From Enchytraeus crypticus (taxonomy: Eukaryota; Annelida; Clitellata; Enchytraeida; Enchytraeidae), in the NCBI GenBank assembly GCA_905160935.1, contig CAJHZI010000423.1, positions 2,165,001 through 2,229,000 of the forward strand: a DNA stretch of 64,000 nucleotides, read 5' to 3'. Both the position numbers and the translations under genes were made by a program. The stretch's first letter is position 1; every line of letters begins with the position of its first letter. The notes beneath the pieces were generated by a model, which was not told where the DNA came from, made no database searches, and saw only the letters and a program-made list of their open reading frames with translations. Positions 1-11,017 of this stretch are shown one piece after another.

Positions 1-1088
1 AAATAGCCGAAACTAAATTTACACCACACATTTTTATTTATCCCACCAAACCTATTGGTTTAGGGGTGCCATTGATCGTATAGATTTTTGTGCACATATA
101 GATTTTTTTAAATATTATACGAGGAAAGCACTGGACGAATCTTACTAAAACAGAAACATACCCGAATGAGGAAACGGACACTAAATTAATTATTATTCAT
201 TGTTTTTTTACTACCTGTGTTGCCTTTATCGATAAATGCTTAAGTTTTATTAATTTGTTTTGCGATAGGCATATGACATATTTTGACGATAGTGACAAAA
301 TTATATTATTTTAATGCTTCAAGTAGATTTGCCTGTATAAGAGACAGTTTCTAAGTAGTCAGATTCGTAATTCAGTCTTTTCCTCCCACTTTCTAAAGCT
401 CTCGGATTCAATGGTTTGTGGTAGGTATGGCCCTAATGATAACAAGTATTATGCGTTTCAAATTGCATTTTATTACTCTATAAATAAAAAATAGAGAATC
501 TGATTTAGAATGCTATTGCCATAATCTTTAGAAGTCACTCATTGAACAGATGCATTCACCTTAGTTTTAAGGTTTTTTGAACTTATTTGTTTATATTTTA
601 AATTTTAAGATTAAAAACATTTTGAAGAATCGATTTGTGGATCTGCTGAAAATGTTGCGAAGAGGCATCTTTATACTATTAAAATATTAAATTCAACAGT
701 ATTCTATTATTAGCCTCAACAGTTCCTGTTTTGTTCATGTATTTACTTACCAAGTTTTGCTTCATATTTACCGTTTTCATTAGTCTTTAAAACCTATTGT
801 AAAAAGTAATTTATGACAGAGATTGGAGTTATATTTGGTTTTTCTGGATGAGAATATTATCTAGTATTCCGCTTTACAGAAGCTTTACGGGTGACTACCC
901 GCCTGGTCGCATGCTATAAATTCTCTCGTAGTCCCAATTCACTATTCTCTCTAAATTTGTTTCCCAAGCTTTCCACTCTACTAAATAAATCAGTTTCAAT
1001 ATGAAACACAAAAGGTTTAACAAAAACGCGTCTATCGGAGCCTATGAAGATACAGCTGAGTCATTTTGATCCATTTTAAGCCATTTTC
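1..1088. other. AT-rich stretch, nothing recognised
   Basis: No open frame with exon-like composition, no tRNA boxes and no clear repeat. It ends where a SINE1 copy begins. Confidence 0.5.
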
Positions 1089-1224
1089 GGCTGGAGCCAG
1101 TGGCGAAGTCGGTAAGATACTCGACCGCGGATCAATATGTGCGGGGTTCAAATCCTGGGCTCACCCGTCACTGACATTGCTGTCGAGTGAAGAAATTAAC
1201 GTTAACCTTAGCTTTACCAACTTA
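1089..1224 (+). mobile_element. SINE1 copy, full length
   Basis: tRNA-derived SINE. It starts GGCTGGAGCCAGTGGCGAAG (A-box region), has a Pol III B box GGGGTTCAAATCC about 55 bp in, and ends with the family tail CTGACATTG...TAACGTTAACCTTAGCTTTACC. The same order of blocks recurs about ten times in the window. The tail resembles the LINE-B 3' end. Confidence 0.85.
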
Positions 1225-1249
1225 TTTATCCACATAATATTTATAAGGT

Positions 1250-1279
1250 GATATATACATATATATATATATACACGTG

Positions 1280-1326
<47 letters not shown>

Positions 1327-1332
1327 GTGTAA

Positions 1333-1366
<34 letters not shown>

Positions 1367-1436
1367 TTTACATACATAGATTGTATATATATATGCAATT
1401 TATATGCATTATATATATACATGTATATATATATAT
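1250..1436. repeat. (TA)n microsatellite, compound
   Basis: Long TA tract holding two copies of an ATACACGTGTAAAT interruption, so part of the tract has itself been duplicated. Confidence 0.95.
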
Positions 1437-1540
1437 TCTTTTATTCACCATTATATGGCAGACACAAATATACAAACAAACAAAACGAAACTAAAAATAA
1501 ACGAAAAAGAAATAAATTAGCCGATATGCACAAATTTAGT

Positions 1541-2398
1541 CTAACAGATTTGATAACATACATGTATTGTAAACCATACAATAAACAGTTCCATATACTC
1601 ATCAAAATTAGATGTAGATTCCGTAGTTAACATTTTTTCAAAGAAGATCCACAGTTTAAATCTTATAGTAGCAACAGAATCATCATTTAAAATATTATAT
1701 TTCCTTTGTAATTTCTCAAGTAATCTAAATGATCCCAATCAATCCCTCTATTTAATTCACCGTCTTTAACTAGCTTATTTAAAAATTCAATCTATTGTAA
1801 TCATACAAAATATTTAGAGGCAAGAAACCGAAATAGTGTTGTAACCGCATTATTACTGCTTTGTCTGTTGTATGAAAGATCTTTGTAAAGACACTATCAT
1901 ATGCATTGCTAAAACTCCTTAACTCTGTCTCTCACAAGGTTGCAGCAGGTGTGCCATAGAGCAATGCTGACACTGCATGACTATTGATCAATTTAAGAAT
2001 AACATATTCAGCTGCCTTTGTTCCTAACTTTCCTAAAATTGTGTTAACGGCTCTAAAGAATTTTCCTTTAGATTCATCCCATTGGCATTTAAAATACTTC
2101 GCTTTACAGATAGTGACTCCTAAGTATTGAATAAAATCACCCAATTAATATTTACTCCTTGAATGCTTAACGGAGAGCACACATATTTACACCTTGGATC
2201 TATCCTTAAACAGTTGCATTTGGATGTATTTATTGGCAGATCTAAATCAATAAAGACATTATTACATATATTAAACATCATCTGCAAATCAGTAACAGAT
2301 ATACTGATTAGAATCAAATCGTCAGTATACATGAAGCTATTCAGACATTTATAATTGACAAAACATCCTAATTTAGATTCCTCCAACACATTCAACAA
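1541..2398 (-). mobile_element. LINE fragment: reverse transcriptase C-terminal half
   Basis: Minus-strand reading gives an RT catalytic block MYTDDLILISIS (family YADD, here YTDD), then DLDLPINTSKCNCLRI, then after a frame change IQYLGVTICKAKYFKC, AVSALLYGTPA and, nearer 1,800, a degenerate NAYDSVFTKIF...FGF segment. This order (YADD, N-x-x-K-C/S, R/Q-YLG, LLYG, then a conserved basic tail) is typical of the region after the RT palm in a non-LTR retrotransposon. The clade is unresolved, and it is clearly different from LINE-A and LINE-B. It is 5'-truncated beside a (TA)n tract and needs several frame changes, so it is dead. Confidence 0.75.
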
Positions 2399-2423
2399 GT
2401 TATCTACATATAACGTAAATAAT

Positions 2424-2429
2424 ATATAT

Positions 2430-2463
<34 letters not shown>

Positions 2464-2491
2464 GACCCTCTATATATATATGCATTATGCA

Positions 2492-2531
<40 letters not shown>

Positions 2532-2562
2532 TATATATTCGTAATTTAGTTATATGCGTATA
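2424..2562. repeat. (TA)n microsatellite
   Basis: AT dinucleotide tract with short ATGCAT-type interruptions, abutting the truncated 5' side of the RT fragment. Confidence 0.95.
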
Positions 2563-2648
2563 TATGTATGCATATACTATATAATTGCATACATTCACAT
2601 TAAGTCGTAATCGTGTAGTGTTCTGGCTTCTGTTGGTGTAGAGTTTTC

Positions 2649-2696
2649 TGAGACGTCCCTGACATTGCCTTATGAGTAGGACCCGGACGGTAAATA
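2649..2696 (+). mobile_element. LINE-B-type 3' tail, solo
   Basis: GAGACGTCCCTGACATTGCC, then GAGTAGGACCCGGACGG. Same block order as the LINE-B 3' end at 11 kb, without its coding part. Confidence 0.6.
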
Positions 2697-2699
2697 CGC

Positions 2700-3330
2700 A
2701 TGTTATCTAGGTTCTCGACTTTGTTCGATTTGAAATACCGAAGGAATCTGATCTATCCTTATAGTTATGATGCAGAAATTGTAAATATTAAACCTTTAGT
2801 TAATTTATGAGCAAGACGATACAAGTGAATCGTTTATGATAATGATATTGACAGTACCGAATATGAAATAGTATAACAATTATAATTTTACTATGATAAA
2901 TACAAATATCATAATAATTACAATTACAGTAATAATTAATATTTTACGTATGCATAAAGAGCATGCAGCAAGTCATACTTAACATATTAGATTAGTTTAG
3001 ACGTAAGAACGAATATCGCAGAAATTAAGTCTGTTACATGTATATATATAACGTTATTGATTATAATTGTTGGATATATGAGTCAATTCTGCTACAGAAC
3101 TCGCCTTATGATTAGGAAATCGACTATTATTAATAGCACTCCATTTATACTTAATTATACGTCTATTTTACCCCAAATTATCTTACATGTACATGTATGT
3201 TAAATTGGGCTGACATGACGGTTCATAGGTAAAACTACTCATTTACAGGGCATTAGAGATTATAGGTATAGCCTGCAATAGGCCTACATGTCTGAACTGC
3301 GTTTTTTAAAGAATCTCATTGAAGACGAGA
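2700..3330. other. AT-rich stretch, nothing recognised
   Basis: AT-rich DNA without open frames, tRNA boxes or family members that I can see. Confidence 0.45.
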
Positions 3331-3337
3331 TATTTTT

Positions 3338-3600
3338 ATGATGTGGTCTGCAGCACTTGTCACTTCTGAAAGCCGGACAATCGAGACCATTGATCATCTT
3401 GAGGTCAACCCCGATAAGCCGAGGGCAACGACTGAACGCTGTGTGTTATTCCACATAAGAAACGATGTCGACTCTACAGCCGGGTGTGAAGTATTGGACG
3501 GATTGGGGAGTCCATTAACTCTTCCTTTGAGAATCCGACTGTCGTGCTTTTCGAAAGCAATGGTGGATTGAAGCAGCTCGTTTGAATATGTTCACAGACA
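3338..3600. other. GC-richer block, unrecognised
   Basis: An island of near-balanced base composition in AT-rich DNA. A 77-codon + frame runs 3338-3571 (MMWSAALVTSESRT at its start). The - strand has a 40-residue stretch ending in SKEELMDSPIRPILHTRL that could continue in another frame. No domain is recognised and no good splice pair is seen. It may be a decayed exon or mobile-element coding DNA; strand unknown. Confidence 0.3.
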
Positions 3601-3710
3601 AAGTTATCACTATAGGCACTTGCTAATGACAATTCATGTTTCGAGTGGATACTATAGACCAAGTCTGTCTCAAAAGAGAGAAACATGATTGTTAAGCAAA
3701 ATTGTGTGAG

Positions 3711-3960
3711 TTGTGCCAAGTGCAGGTCCAAGGTACAAATTCAGAGCCTGCTATTCATAAACAGAGACAGCTGTCACCCTTAACAAAGAGCAATCCATAG
3801 ATCAATAAGCAAATCCCTTCACAAAGGCATTATCCATGCCTTATGTATAGATAAGGCTCTAGCTTAGAATATGGCTCTAGGAAGAATATGGCTTCTGAGG
3901 TTGTTACCTGTTACCTTCCTCAGTAGTTGTTTAGTCGCCTCTTACTAACATGAAATTAAC
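3711..3960 (+). repeat. Family E dispersed repeat
   Basis: Blocks in order: GTGCCAAGTGCAGGTCCAAG, ACAAATTC, AATCCCTTCACAAAGGC, ATGCCTTATGTA, GAATATGGCTTCTGAGG, TTACCTTCCTCAG, TTTAGTCGCCTCTTAC. The same order is found at 17.3, 27.8 and 48.4 kb, and inverted at 30.6, 33.4, 35.7 and 40.4 kb. Confidence 0.75.
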
Positions 3961-5950
3961 GGTTGGCATAGTCTCAATGTCCCAGACATAGCACGGGCTA
4001 TAAAATGCCTAATAGTATTAAAATCTGACATTAGATGTCATCATAGACGATTATTGTTATTATTTTACTATTTTCCTTTTCCTTTTTCACGATACTTATT
4101 TTCAGTGAATTTGTTAGTACTATTGGAGCGAAGCGAATTAAATCCTTTTTTAGCAGTGAAGAATGAGTTACATTTAGATTCATTTCCTAGGATCAAATTT
4201 TTACTTGTATGACCCAGCGATGTAGTATGAAAATTATTTTTTTTAAATAATATAATTTTAGGTCACTCTTACTCGTTCAGTAATCATGTTTCTGTCTATG
4301 TTGAAATTATTGTTAATAGTTAAACTTTTTGTAAATAAATGATTGTGCAATAAATATTCTAATGCCTATATACTGTATTCGCATGTCGAAGTAATTACCA
4401 ATAAATAGAAATTCACTGAATCATCTTTTGGCATCCCACAGCGAAATTTGATATCATTTTAGAATTCTAGGCATATCCAAATCCGTTGCAGGCAAGATTC
4501 GCTTAGCAATAAAGCGAACTCAATCTGGGTTTCATTTCTGTTATAACTCCAATAACTTGTCAAAGTCGTAACGAATTCTGTCACATATGATTAAGCGTCG
4601 AATAGTGTAACCGCGAGCATTAGCAATATGTTTGAATAGGACTGGGTATATTTTATTTTCACGCAAATCACAACGGTTTCATTCGATACACAAGGAACGA
4701 TTTGAAATTCTTACCTGCAGAATCTAAGCTCCCAATTTATGCTCTGCAATTAGTTTAAAAAGCAGTTTCAGCTAAATATATATATTACTAGGTAAGTTTT
4801 GCAAAATAGTTCATAAATACTAAATTATATTACGCATGTAGAGACACCAGTTATGTATTTATATGTATATAGACATGAGCAGCATTAGTACATTCCGAAA
4901 AGAAGCTGTGGGCGAAATTTTATTAAATCGTTTAATTTTAGTACTCTTGGTTTAGTATATTACAACTATTTTGCACATTGGGACACCATATGTTACGTTA
5001 TTTATAATAATTGTATCAGAATTGTTCGCGGATTGATTTATTTGTGCATCAATGTATGTCTATTATATGTATGTATATGTACAAAACCTGTCGATAGGTC
5101 GCTATCAATCATGCAGCCCGTATGAGCCAAAGCAGAGCGATTTGTTCTGACAGGGATTAAACTATTTTAAATATACTAGATGCTGCAAATAGTTACGAGG
5201 CAAAAGAATAAAGAATCACAGGATTCAGACTCTTGGAAACCAGGGCGAGCGATATCTCAACATTGTGACGGTTCAAAATCATTTGGACAGACGAGAAAGA
5301 CAGAAGATTAGAACATTTACAGTGATACATCCAATGGACCTGCCATTACACAAAATTGTGTAAGCTAAGAGCATCATTAGTTTTCGCTATAAATAGTGCT
5401 GGTAAAGTCAATGTTTTGCAAGTAAAGTCAACATTTTAACTGGCAGCGGAATCTGGAAATATTTTAAAGACTAAGACTCTAGTATATCCAAGACACCCGA
5501 GTCTAGGAAACTCCCTTTAACGTGTTTTTGACTTTATAAGTTTCTCCTAAACTAACGCCGATATTCACAGAAGAGAATAAATAAAACATAGAAGGCCGTT
5601 GCAATTTAGTTGAAGATTTGTTCATTTTCTTTAGTGCTTCTAATAAGTATCCAAGTCGTTGAAGTGCAATGCCCTAAGAAATGAACGAAACTCTTTGAGT
5701 TATCGAATTTCTAATCGATGTCTATGATTTATGAACCTATCGGGAATACATTTTCCCAATCGATCATTCACACAAACAATCTCTGAAATATAGAACGACT
5801 GAACTATGAACGATATAGTTTTTTCGAGCCCAGAATGTTTAGAAAGGCAAAGGAAAATCACCTCAGAATACCGTGTGATCTGAAAACTAATGGTGATAAA
5901 TTTAAGTATGGTTAAGACCTTGTAACGAGATAAACATTTTGGTCGTAATA
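3961..5950. other. AT-rich stretch, nothing recognised
   Basis: No exon-like open frame, no RT or transposase motif and no tandem array. Short runs of C/G near 5,090-5,300 do not form a reading frame. Confidence 0.45.
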
Positions 5951-5951
5951 A

Positions 5952-6105
5952 TGCTACCGACATCGCCACTGGCTGGAGCCTGTGGCGATGTCGGTAAGAT
6001 ATTCGATCGCGGATCAGTACGTGCGGGGTTCAAATCCTCGGCTCGCCGGTCACTGACATCGCTTTCGAGTGAGGAAACTGACGTTAACATTAGCTTTACT
6101 TTTTT
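5952..6105 (+). mobile_element. SINE1 copy with inverted head in front
   Basis: Full SINE1 from 5971 (GGCTGGAGCCTGTGGCGATG, B box GGGGTTCAAATCC, tail GAGGAAACTGACGTTAAC). Directly before it, 5955-5970 is the reverse complement of the SINE head, so the 5' end is a short perfect palindrome. Confidence 0.85.
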
Positions 6106-6545
6106 ACTTTCCCTAATAAATATGCCACACATTGCTAGTTTGAATCTAGAATTTCACCGGAAGTCTCCCACCCCCTACTGCTCGCGGTACACAGGCCATC
6201 TGTCCTGCATTGACAAGGACTGCGCATGTCTTAATGCATGACATAATTTAATTCGATTTATTCTTCTGCTAACTTAAGTTATCAGAATAAAATGTACAGG
6301 TCATTAATACTACAATCTAGAAAGTTCGAGATCATCACCTTTTCTTTGAATCGCAGTTTAATGAATAATTGCAATTTTTGTACCGTGAATTTGGTTTAGT
6401 TTAATTGTAGTATTTGTGGGCATGCGACAGGGCCTTCGGGCCTGTAGGTTCATAGTTTACGTCGTTCTATGCACAATGTACATTGTGATATTCGTGTAAA
6501 TAAAATATCTATATATCTATCCAACAAGCGTCGTAATTAGACAAT
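6106..6545. other. AT-rich stretch with one hairpin
   Basis: A small hairpin (ACAGGGCCTTCGGGCCTGT, one mismatch) lies near 6427-6446, followed by AATAAA at about 6500. This could be a detached 3' end of an element, but no coding part is present. Confidence 0.3.
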
Positions 6546-6547
6546 TA

Positions 6548-6665
6548 TGCAGCAATATCTGGAGCCTAGGAGCTCACCAACCGAATGCCCCTTCTTTTGA
6601 ATTGGATCCTACAGTTTTGTCGCCTTTTACGATACGTGCAGTCCAAAGAAAGTTTACAGACCGAA
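6548..6665 (+). repeat. Family C dispersed repeat, partial
   Basis: GGAGCCTAGGAGCTCACCAA, CCGAATG, TTTTGTCGCCTTTTACGA, ACGTGCAGTCC: the distal half of family C, whose fuller copies are at 22.6, 41.4 and 61.4 kb. Confidence 0.65.
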
Positions 6666-6893
6666 ATTTGTTGGAAGCGTTATCCTAGTCCTAGTAAGGT
6701 TTAGAGCATGAAAATGTTTGCAATAAATCGATAGCAATTATTAACGCAACATCTTAAACCGCTCACCTTCTTGCGCTATTTCATGAATGATATTTTGTGC
6801 AATGCAGGTCCGTACAGCGAAGTAATTCATAAGAGATAAAAATAAACTATTTATGGAGCACTGAGATGATTCTCCTCTACAATTCAACATCTG

Positions 6894-7227
6894 ATGGAAT
6901 CAACCAAGCTTCCACCTAACGGGGTTCAAATCTCCCATCCTTCTCTGAGTCATCCAGCATGTCCCGTCGATTCATCCGGAAGACCTTCAACGGAGTATCC
7001 AGAACTTCACGTCGTTTTCGACTTCTTCGCCGACAACCCGCAGAAGGTGATGCCCACTCAGCCAGATGTGACTCCTCGTATAGGGGTTGGATTGGGGGGC
7101 ACGGTGGGGGGAAGTTTTGGGAGGCGAGAGAACCCATTTTATGACCCCTATTGGGAATCGATTAGAGTTATGCAGGAAAGTCAGTTGTTCATTGAAGGAA
7201 TGCTGCTGAAAAGTGTCGACTGCAAGC
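6894..7227 (+). CDS. Candidate exon A of an unrecognised gene
   Basis: A GC-rich open block of 111 complete codons from an ATG at 6894. The frame is open upstream to 6870, so an acceptor such as the AG at 6907 is possible instead of a start. The frame ends at a strong donor (AAGC|GTATGT, intron from 7228) in phase 1. The protein is Pro- and Gly-rich in the middle (PRIGVGLGGTVGGSFGRR) and then reads NPFYDPYWESIRVMQESQLF, which looks like a folded protein. I recognise no domain. Phase 1 at the end fits exon B at 8975, which begins with two bases completing a Pro codon. The CT-rich tract right after the donor lies in the intron. The composition contrasts sharply with the flanking DNA. The start is uncertain; coding status is likely but not proved. 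Confidence 0.55.
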
Positions 7228-7236
7228 GTATGTATT

Positions 7237-7240
7237 ATTT

Positions 7241-7274
<34 letters not shown>

Positions 7275-7277
7275 TGT
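7237..7277. repeat. (CT)n microsatellite
   Basis: CT dinucleotide tract a few bases downstream of the exon A donor. Confidence 0.95.
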
Positions 7278-8689
7278 CTCTCCATTGTTCTGCACAATGA
7301 TAGGTCCAACTTAAAATTCGTATTCATAGTCCGCCCATAGTGTAGGAATAATAGCTCGATGTCGTATCTGTGTATGATACTTTTTGAAAGAAATTTATTT
7401 GTTCAAACTAACTTAGATGATAATTAACTAAATTTCTCTATGATACGCATAATTAGTCTTCCATGAGCTCATATGCAATTGATGGATTGCAGTTGGAAAA
7501 GATTTTAATTAACTACAAGTTGTAACTTACTTCTTTCAGTTTAATTGTTCATTTATCATTTTCAGATAAGTTTGAGTTTAGTGCTAAATTCCTTGTATTA
7601 GAAAGAGCGCCATTCCTGTACAAAATGCCAACGTTTCTGCTATAGAAAACACATTAATCGAACGAGTTAATAAAATTTGGGACCAAATTTGTCATAATCC
7701 ATTCATACATCTATTATGCTTTGCACGATTCAATATCCAAAAAGACGGTTTCTCAGAGGTTACCCACTGTCAGTCAGATTGGATAGCTTTATTGAATCTC
7801 ACATAAAAAAATCGCATCACAATGACCTTGACCCTGTCAGTCAATTGTGCCGGATTAGAAGGAGCAATAGATAGGATAATTTTAAGAAACTTTACCTTAC
7901 ATTCTTAGACATATATAAACACTTATTGTACTAATTACTAAAAGCACAATACAGAAGAATATTTAGATTTTAAAATAGTAAACCGAATATTAGATTTTGT
8001 CTGAAAAATACCACTTTTTTACTATCATTTCGAAGTCATTATAGAATTGACTGAACTTATCTACGGACATCGAGATTCGCCATTCGTTTTGTATGGGCCG
8101 ATACGAACCGTATCAAGTGAGTCCAATGTGATATGGTAATCCAACGATGTTATCATTTGTTTTGTCTCAGCGCGAAATAGATAGCTCTTAAGCTAGCTTT
8201 AAATTTGTCGGTGTCGCCGCATGCCCATTATCACTCCATAAATGTTTAATCGATTCCGTTTGTATAATAAAACCCAGGGTGATCTCGCCAAGCTTTTGAC
8301 TGTGTGAACCTGGAGGACGCTATTGTTGTGAAATATTTTTCCATCTAAATAAATTTCTGTAATATTGTGCCTGAAAGAGTAGTTTAAAATTTGTTTCGCT
8401 GTCTAAAAATACATTTGTCACTACCAATATATGGCTCGAGTCAATATCGTATCAGTTAATGTGTCTATTAATAACACATTAATTAATGTGTAACATAACT
8501 TTTCTATAAAGTAATGGAGATAAATTTATAAATAACTTCTAAGTTATTGTGCATTGATATCGAGTCCCGTAATGATTCTACTCTAATGCTTTACGTCTAT
8601 ACTGCTTCTCATTATTTCCCAATGTTAGGCTTGATTTATGTTATTAATTTACTTAATCCGATGCTGTGTCCGCGTTTCTGAAATTTTGA

Positions 8690-8868
8690 CCAACCGTGAA
8701 CTGCACGTGACGTAAAAGGTGACAAGGCGATGAGATCCAAACCACCGTCAGAAAGAGCAGCCGGTTGGTGAGCGCCTAGACATCAAAAATTATTTCATTT
8801 TTAAAAGTCCCGACCTAGTTCAACTGGGATTTAAGGGAAGAAGATGATGCTGATGACTTAATCAAATA
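8690..8868 (-). repeat. Family C dispersed repeat, inverted
   Basis: In + orientation reads CCAACCGTGAACTGCACGTG, then GGTTGGTGAGCGCCTAG, then AACTGGGATTTAAGGGAAGA, ending GATGATGCTGATGA. This is the reverse complement of the block order at 22.6 kb. Confidence 0.75.
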
Positions 8869-8974
8869 TTCTCCGTTTCATTCTCGTCTTTCTGTATATC
8901 TTCAAGACTCAATCAGTTATTTAACTTGTTACTTGTAGCACACGCTTTAATCTGATGTCTCATCTTCTTTTCAG

Positions 8975-9190
8975 CCTATTTTCCATATCTCCATTACATA
9001 ATCTACAAGAGCACGGGTTCGACTCCAGGTCCCGGCGGAACAGATAAGACAAAACACGCCCTCCTGGGACCAGCGCAGAGTCTCTCCGTGTCTTCCAGTG
9101 GCCCGGATACTTTACTTCACAACGGACCCAACGGCCAGATAACGAATCCAAAGTTCAACAGACAATTCTTGGATATCCTGAAAAGTCAAG
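8975..9190 (+). CDS. Candidate exon B of an unrecognised gene
   Basis: Preceded by a textbook acceptor (pyrimidine-rich CATCTTCTTTTCAG) and followed by CAAG|GTATAT. The 216 bases give two leading bases, 71 codons and one trailing base, so it enters and leaves in phase 1, matching exon A before and exon C after. It has no ATG at its start. The protein begins YFPYLHYIIYKSTGS, has a Gly/Pro/Ser-rich low-complexity middle (TPGPGGTDK, SLSVSSSGPD) and ends NPKFNRQFLDILKSQ. No domain recognised. GC content and exact borders make a real exon the best reading. A short GGTTCGACTCC in the block resembles a tRNA B box, but no tRNA fold surrounds it. Confidence 0.6.
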
Positions 9191-10910
9191 GTATATAGTC
9201 TTAAATCTAGGTCAAGCAAATTACACATGCAATTGATTTTTATTATAAACTTTATCAGTATTATAATTTTATCGAGTTTTGATTTAAGAATTGTTTTGTC
9301 ATTTAAAGATGAGAGTAGAGACGTCGAAGACTGCTTATTCAATTACTAGCTTTTGTAATTAAATCCTTCGTTATTTCTGAGATTTAAAACGGGTTGATGA
9401 TTTCTCATGTGATCAGAGGCTGAACGTTCTGGTGGAAGGTTTATCGATGCCATATATCCGCATTGGGATCATAACCCAGGCGTTTATGGTTCAGAGTTCG
9501 ATAGACTTCCTAGAAATTTCCTTCTATCATATTTTATTATTAATGGGACATAAAATTAAGAATAATCCTATGAAGACTAGCTGGAGAGGCCTGTGCAGTG
9601 CACGATATGGGCTCTAAATTTGTTAGTTGGTGCTTGAAAATATTTATAAAAATTGTATTCTAGATGCAGCATTATACAGTCTTTTTGAACTAATTATAAT
9701 AGATTGCGAATAGCTGCAATTAAAGGCACAGAGTATAGATTTGATTTCTGAACAAATTGAGGAGTCACAGTAAAAAATTAAGTACTAATTAACCTTTGCT
9801 TTAGTTTTTAATTGAAGCACATGTTATGTTCTTTCGAAACAACCATTAGAGAGTCTAAATAACTCTCTAATGGTTCTAAGTATTGTATGACTATATCTGT
9901 TAGGCAGTTATTATTACTTTGTATTATGCTATGTTGTTTTATAATATTGTAGTTGGTGCTAAGTCGATAGCTATTCAATCGATACCTATAAATGTTATTA
10001 TTTGTACTTGCTCTCAAAACAACTTCAAATTCTAAAGAAGTTCTATATTGTGTTTTAAGAGTGATATTTCGTATTCCCTACTTCGTTTCATTTCATACTG
10101 AGTTGTATCAATGATTGAGGGGAGCAGCTGATGAGTTCAACGCTGTATTATAAAAACTTCAAATTGTTATCTTTTAATTCGATAAATCAGTATCTACGTG
10201 TTTAGCCTTCTTGTAACATCTGCAACCAGCTTTGCTATGCTTTACTAAATCATAAATCGCTATTACCTGCATTATGATATTAGTCATGTACTTTACTAAG
10301 GCTAATTATAAGAACTTCATTATTTCATATTATTCTCAAATTTTCTTCAACAATAACCTAAATTATATTCCTTATAAGATCTGTATTTAAGTTTCATCAT
10401 AAACAGCAAGTAATTATGCCAATATTTGAAAATATACACTGGCATAACAGTCACACAAAACAGTATTGAATGTGATGAATCATGAATGCAATCTGATATT
10501 CTTGATTAATTAAATTAACCTGATTAAAGATAAAGAAAGAAGGAATAAAACTAAAGGTGTTTGCAGATAAGCTAATTCACAGTGTCTGAGTAGGATTAGG
10601 TGCCAAAGTTGATTATTGCTCAAATGAATAACGGACTAGAGTCACGTGATATCGCAAGGCCTCTTGTTCTTTCTGACCTAACAGTTTTTGTGCGCATTTG
10701 CTCTGAGGACTCTGTTAAACTTACTTGCATAGACTAAATGCAGATGAAAATAGTATATTCTGTTTGCATAATTTAAATAATAATCAAAGACAAATTGGGC
10801 ATTAGTAAAACTCAATTTAGGATTTTAACGTCTTGAATATTGTATTGAATTGTAGTGTATTCTATGCTGATGCCGATAAGACAAAATAATTTGTAGGGTC
10901 ATCTCTGTAG
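9191..10910. other. AT-rich stretch, one perfect hairpin
   Basis: No open frame of interest. A perfect 14-bp inverted repeat with a 7-nt loop lies at 9841-9875 (arm AACCATTAGAGAGT). A segment at about 10060-10125 recurs inverted at about 15470-15545. If exons B and C belong together this is part of their intron. Confidence 0.45.
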
Positions 10911-10913
10911 CCA

Positions 10914-10916
<3 letters not shown>

Positions 10917-10961
<45 letters not shown>

Positions 10962-11012
10962 TTATATATGTAATTATATATACTGTATATAAATATACAT
11001 ATATATATACAT
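10917..11012. repeat. (TA)n microsatellite
   Basis: TA tract adjoining the (TAA)n tail of LINE-B. Confidence 0.95.
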
Positions 11013-11017
11013 GTATA

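Larger units (their letters stand above)
7228..8974 (+). other. Putative intron between exons A and B
   Basis: GT at 7228, AG at 8973-8974. AT-rich, with a (CT)n tract at its start and a minus-strand family C copy at 8690-8868; otherwise nothing recognised. Confidence 0.5.

Noticed and set aside
1089-1160. Genuine tRNA genes at SINE1 and SINE2 positions
   Set aside because: A and B boxes are present, but there is no acceptor-stem pairing or proper anticodon arm, and each is followed by the same family tail in many copies.
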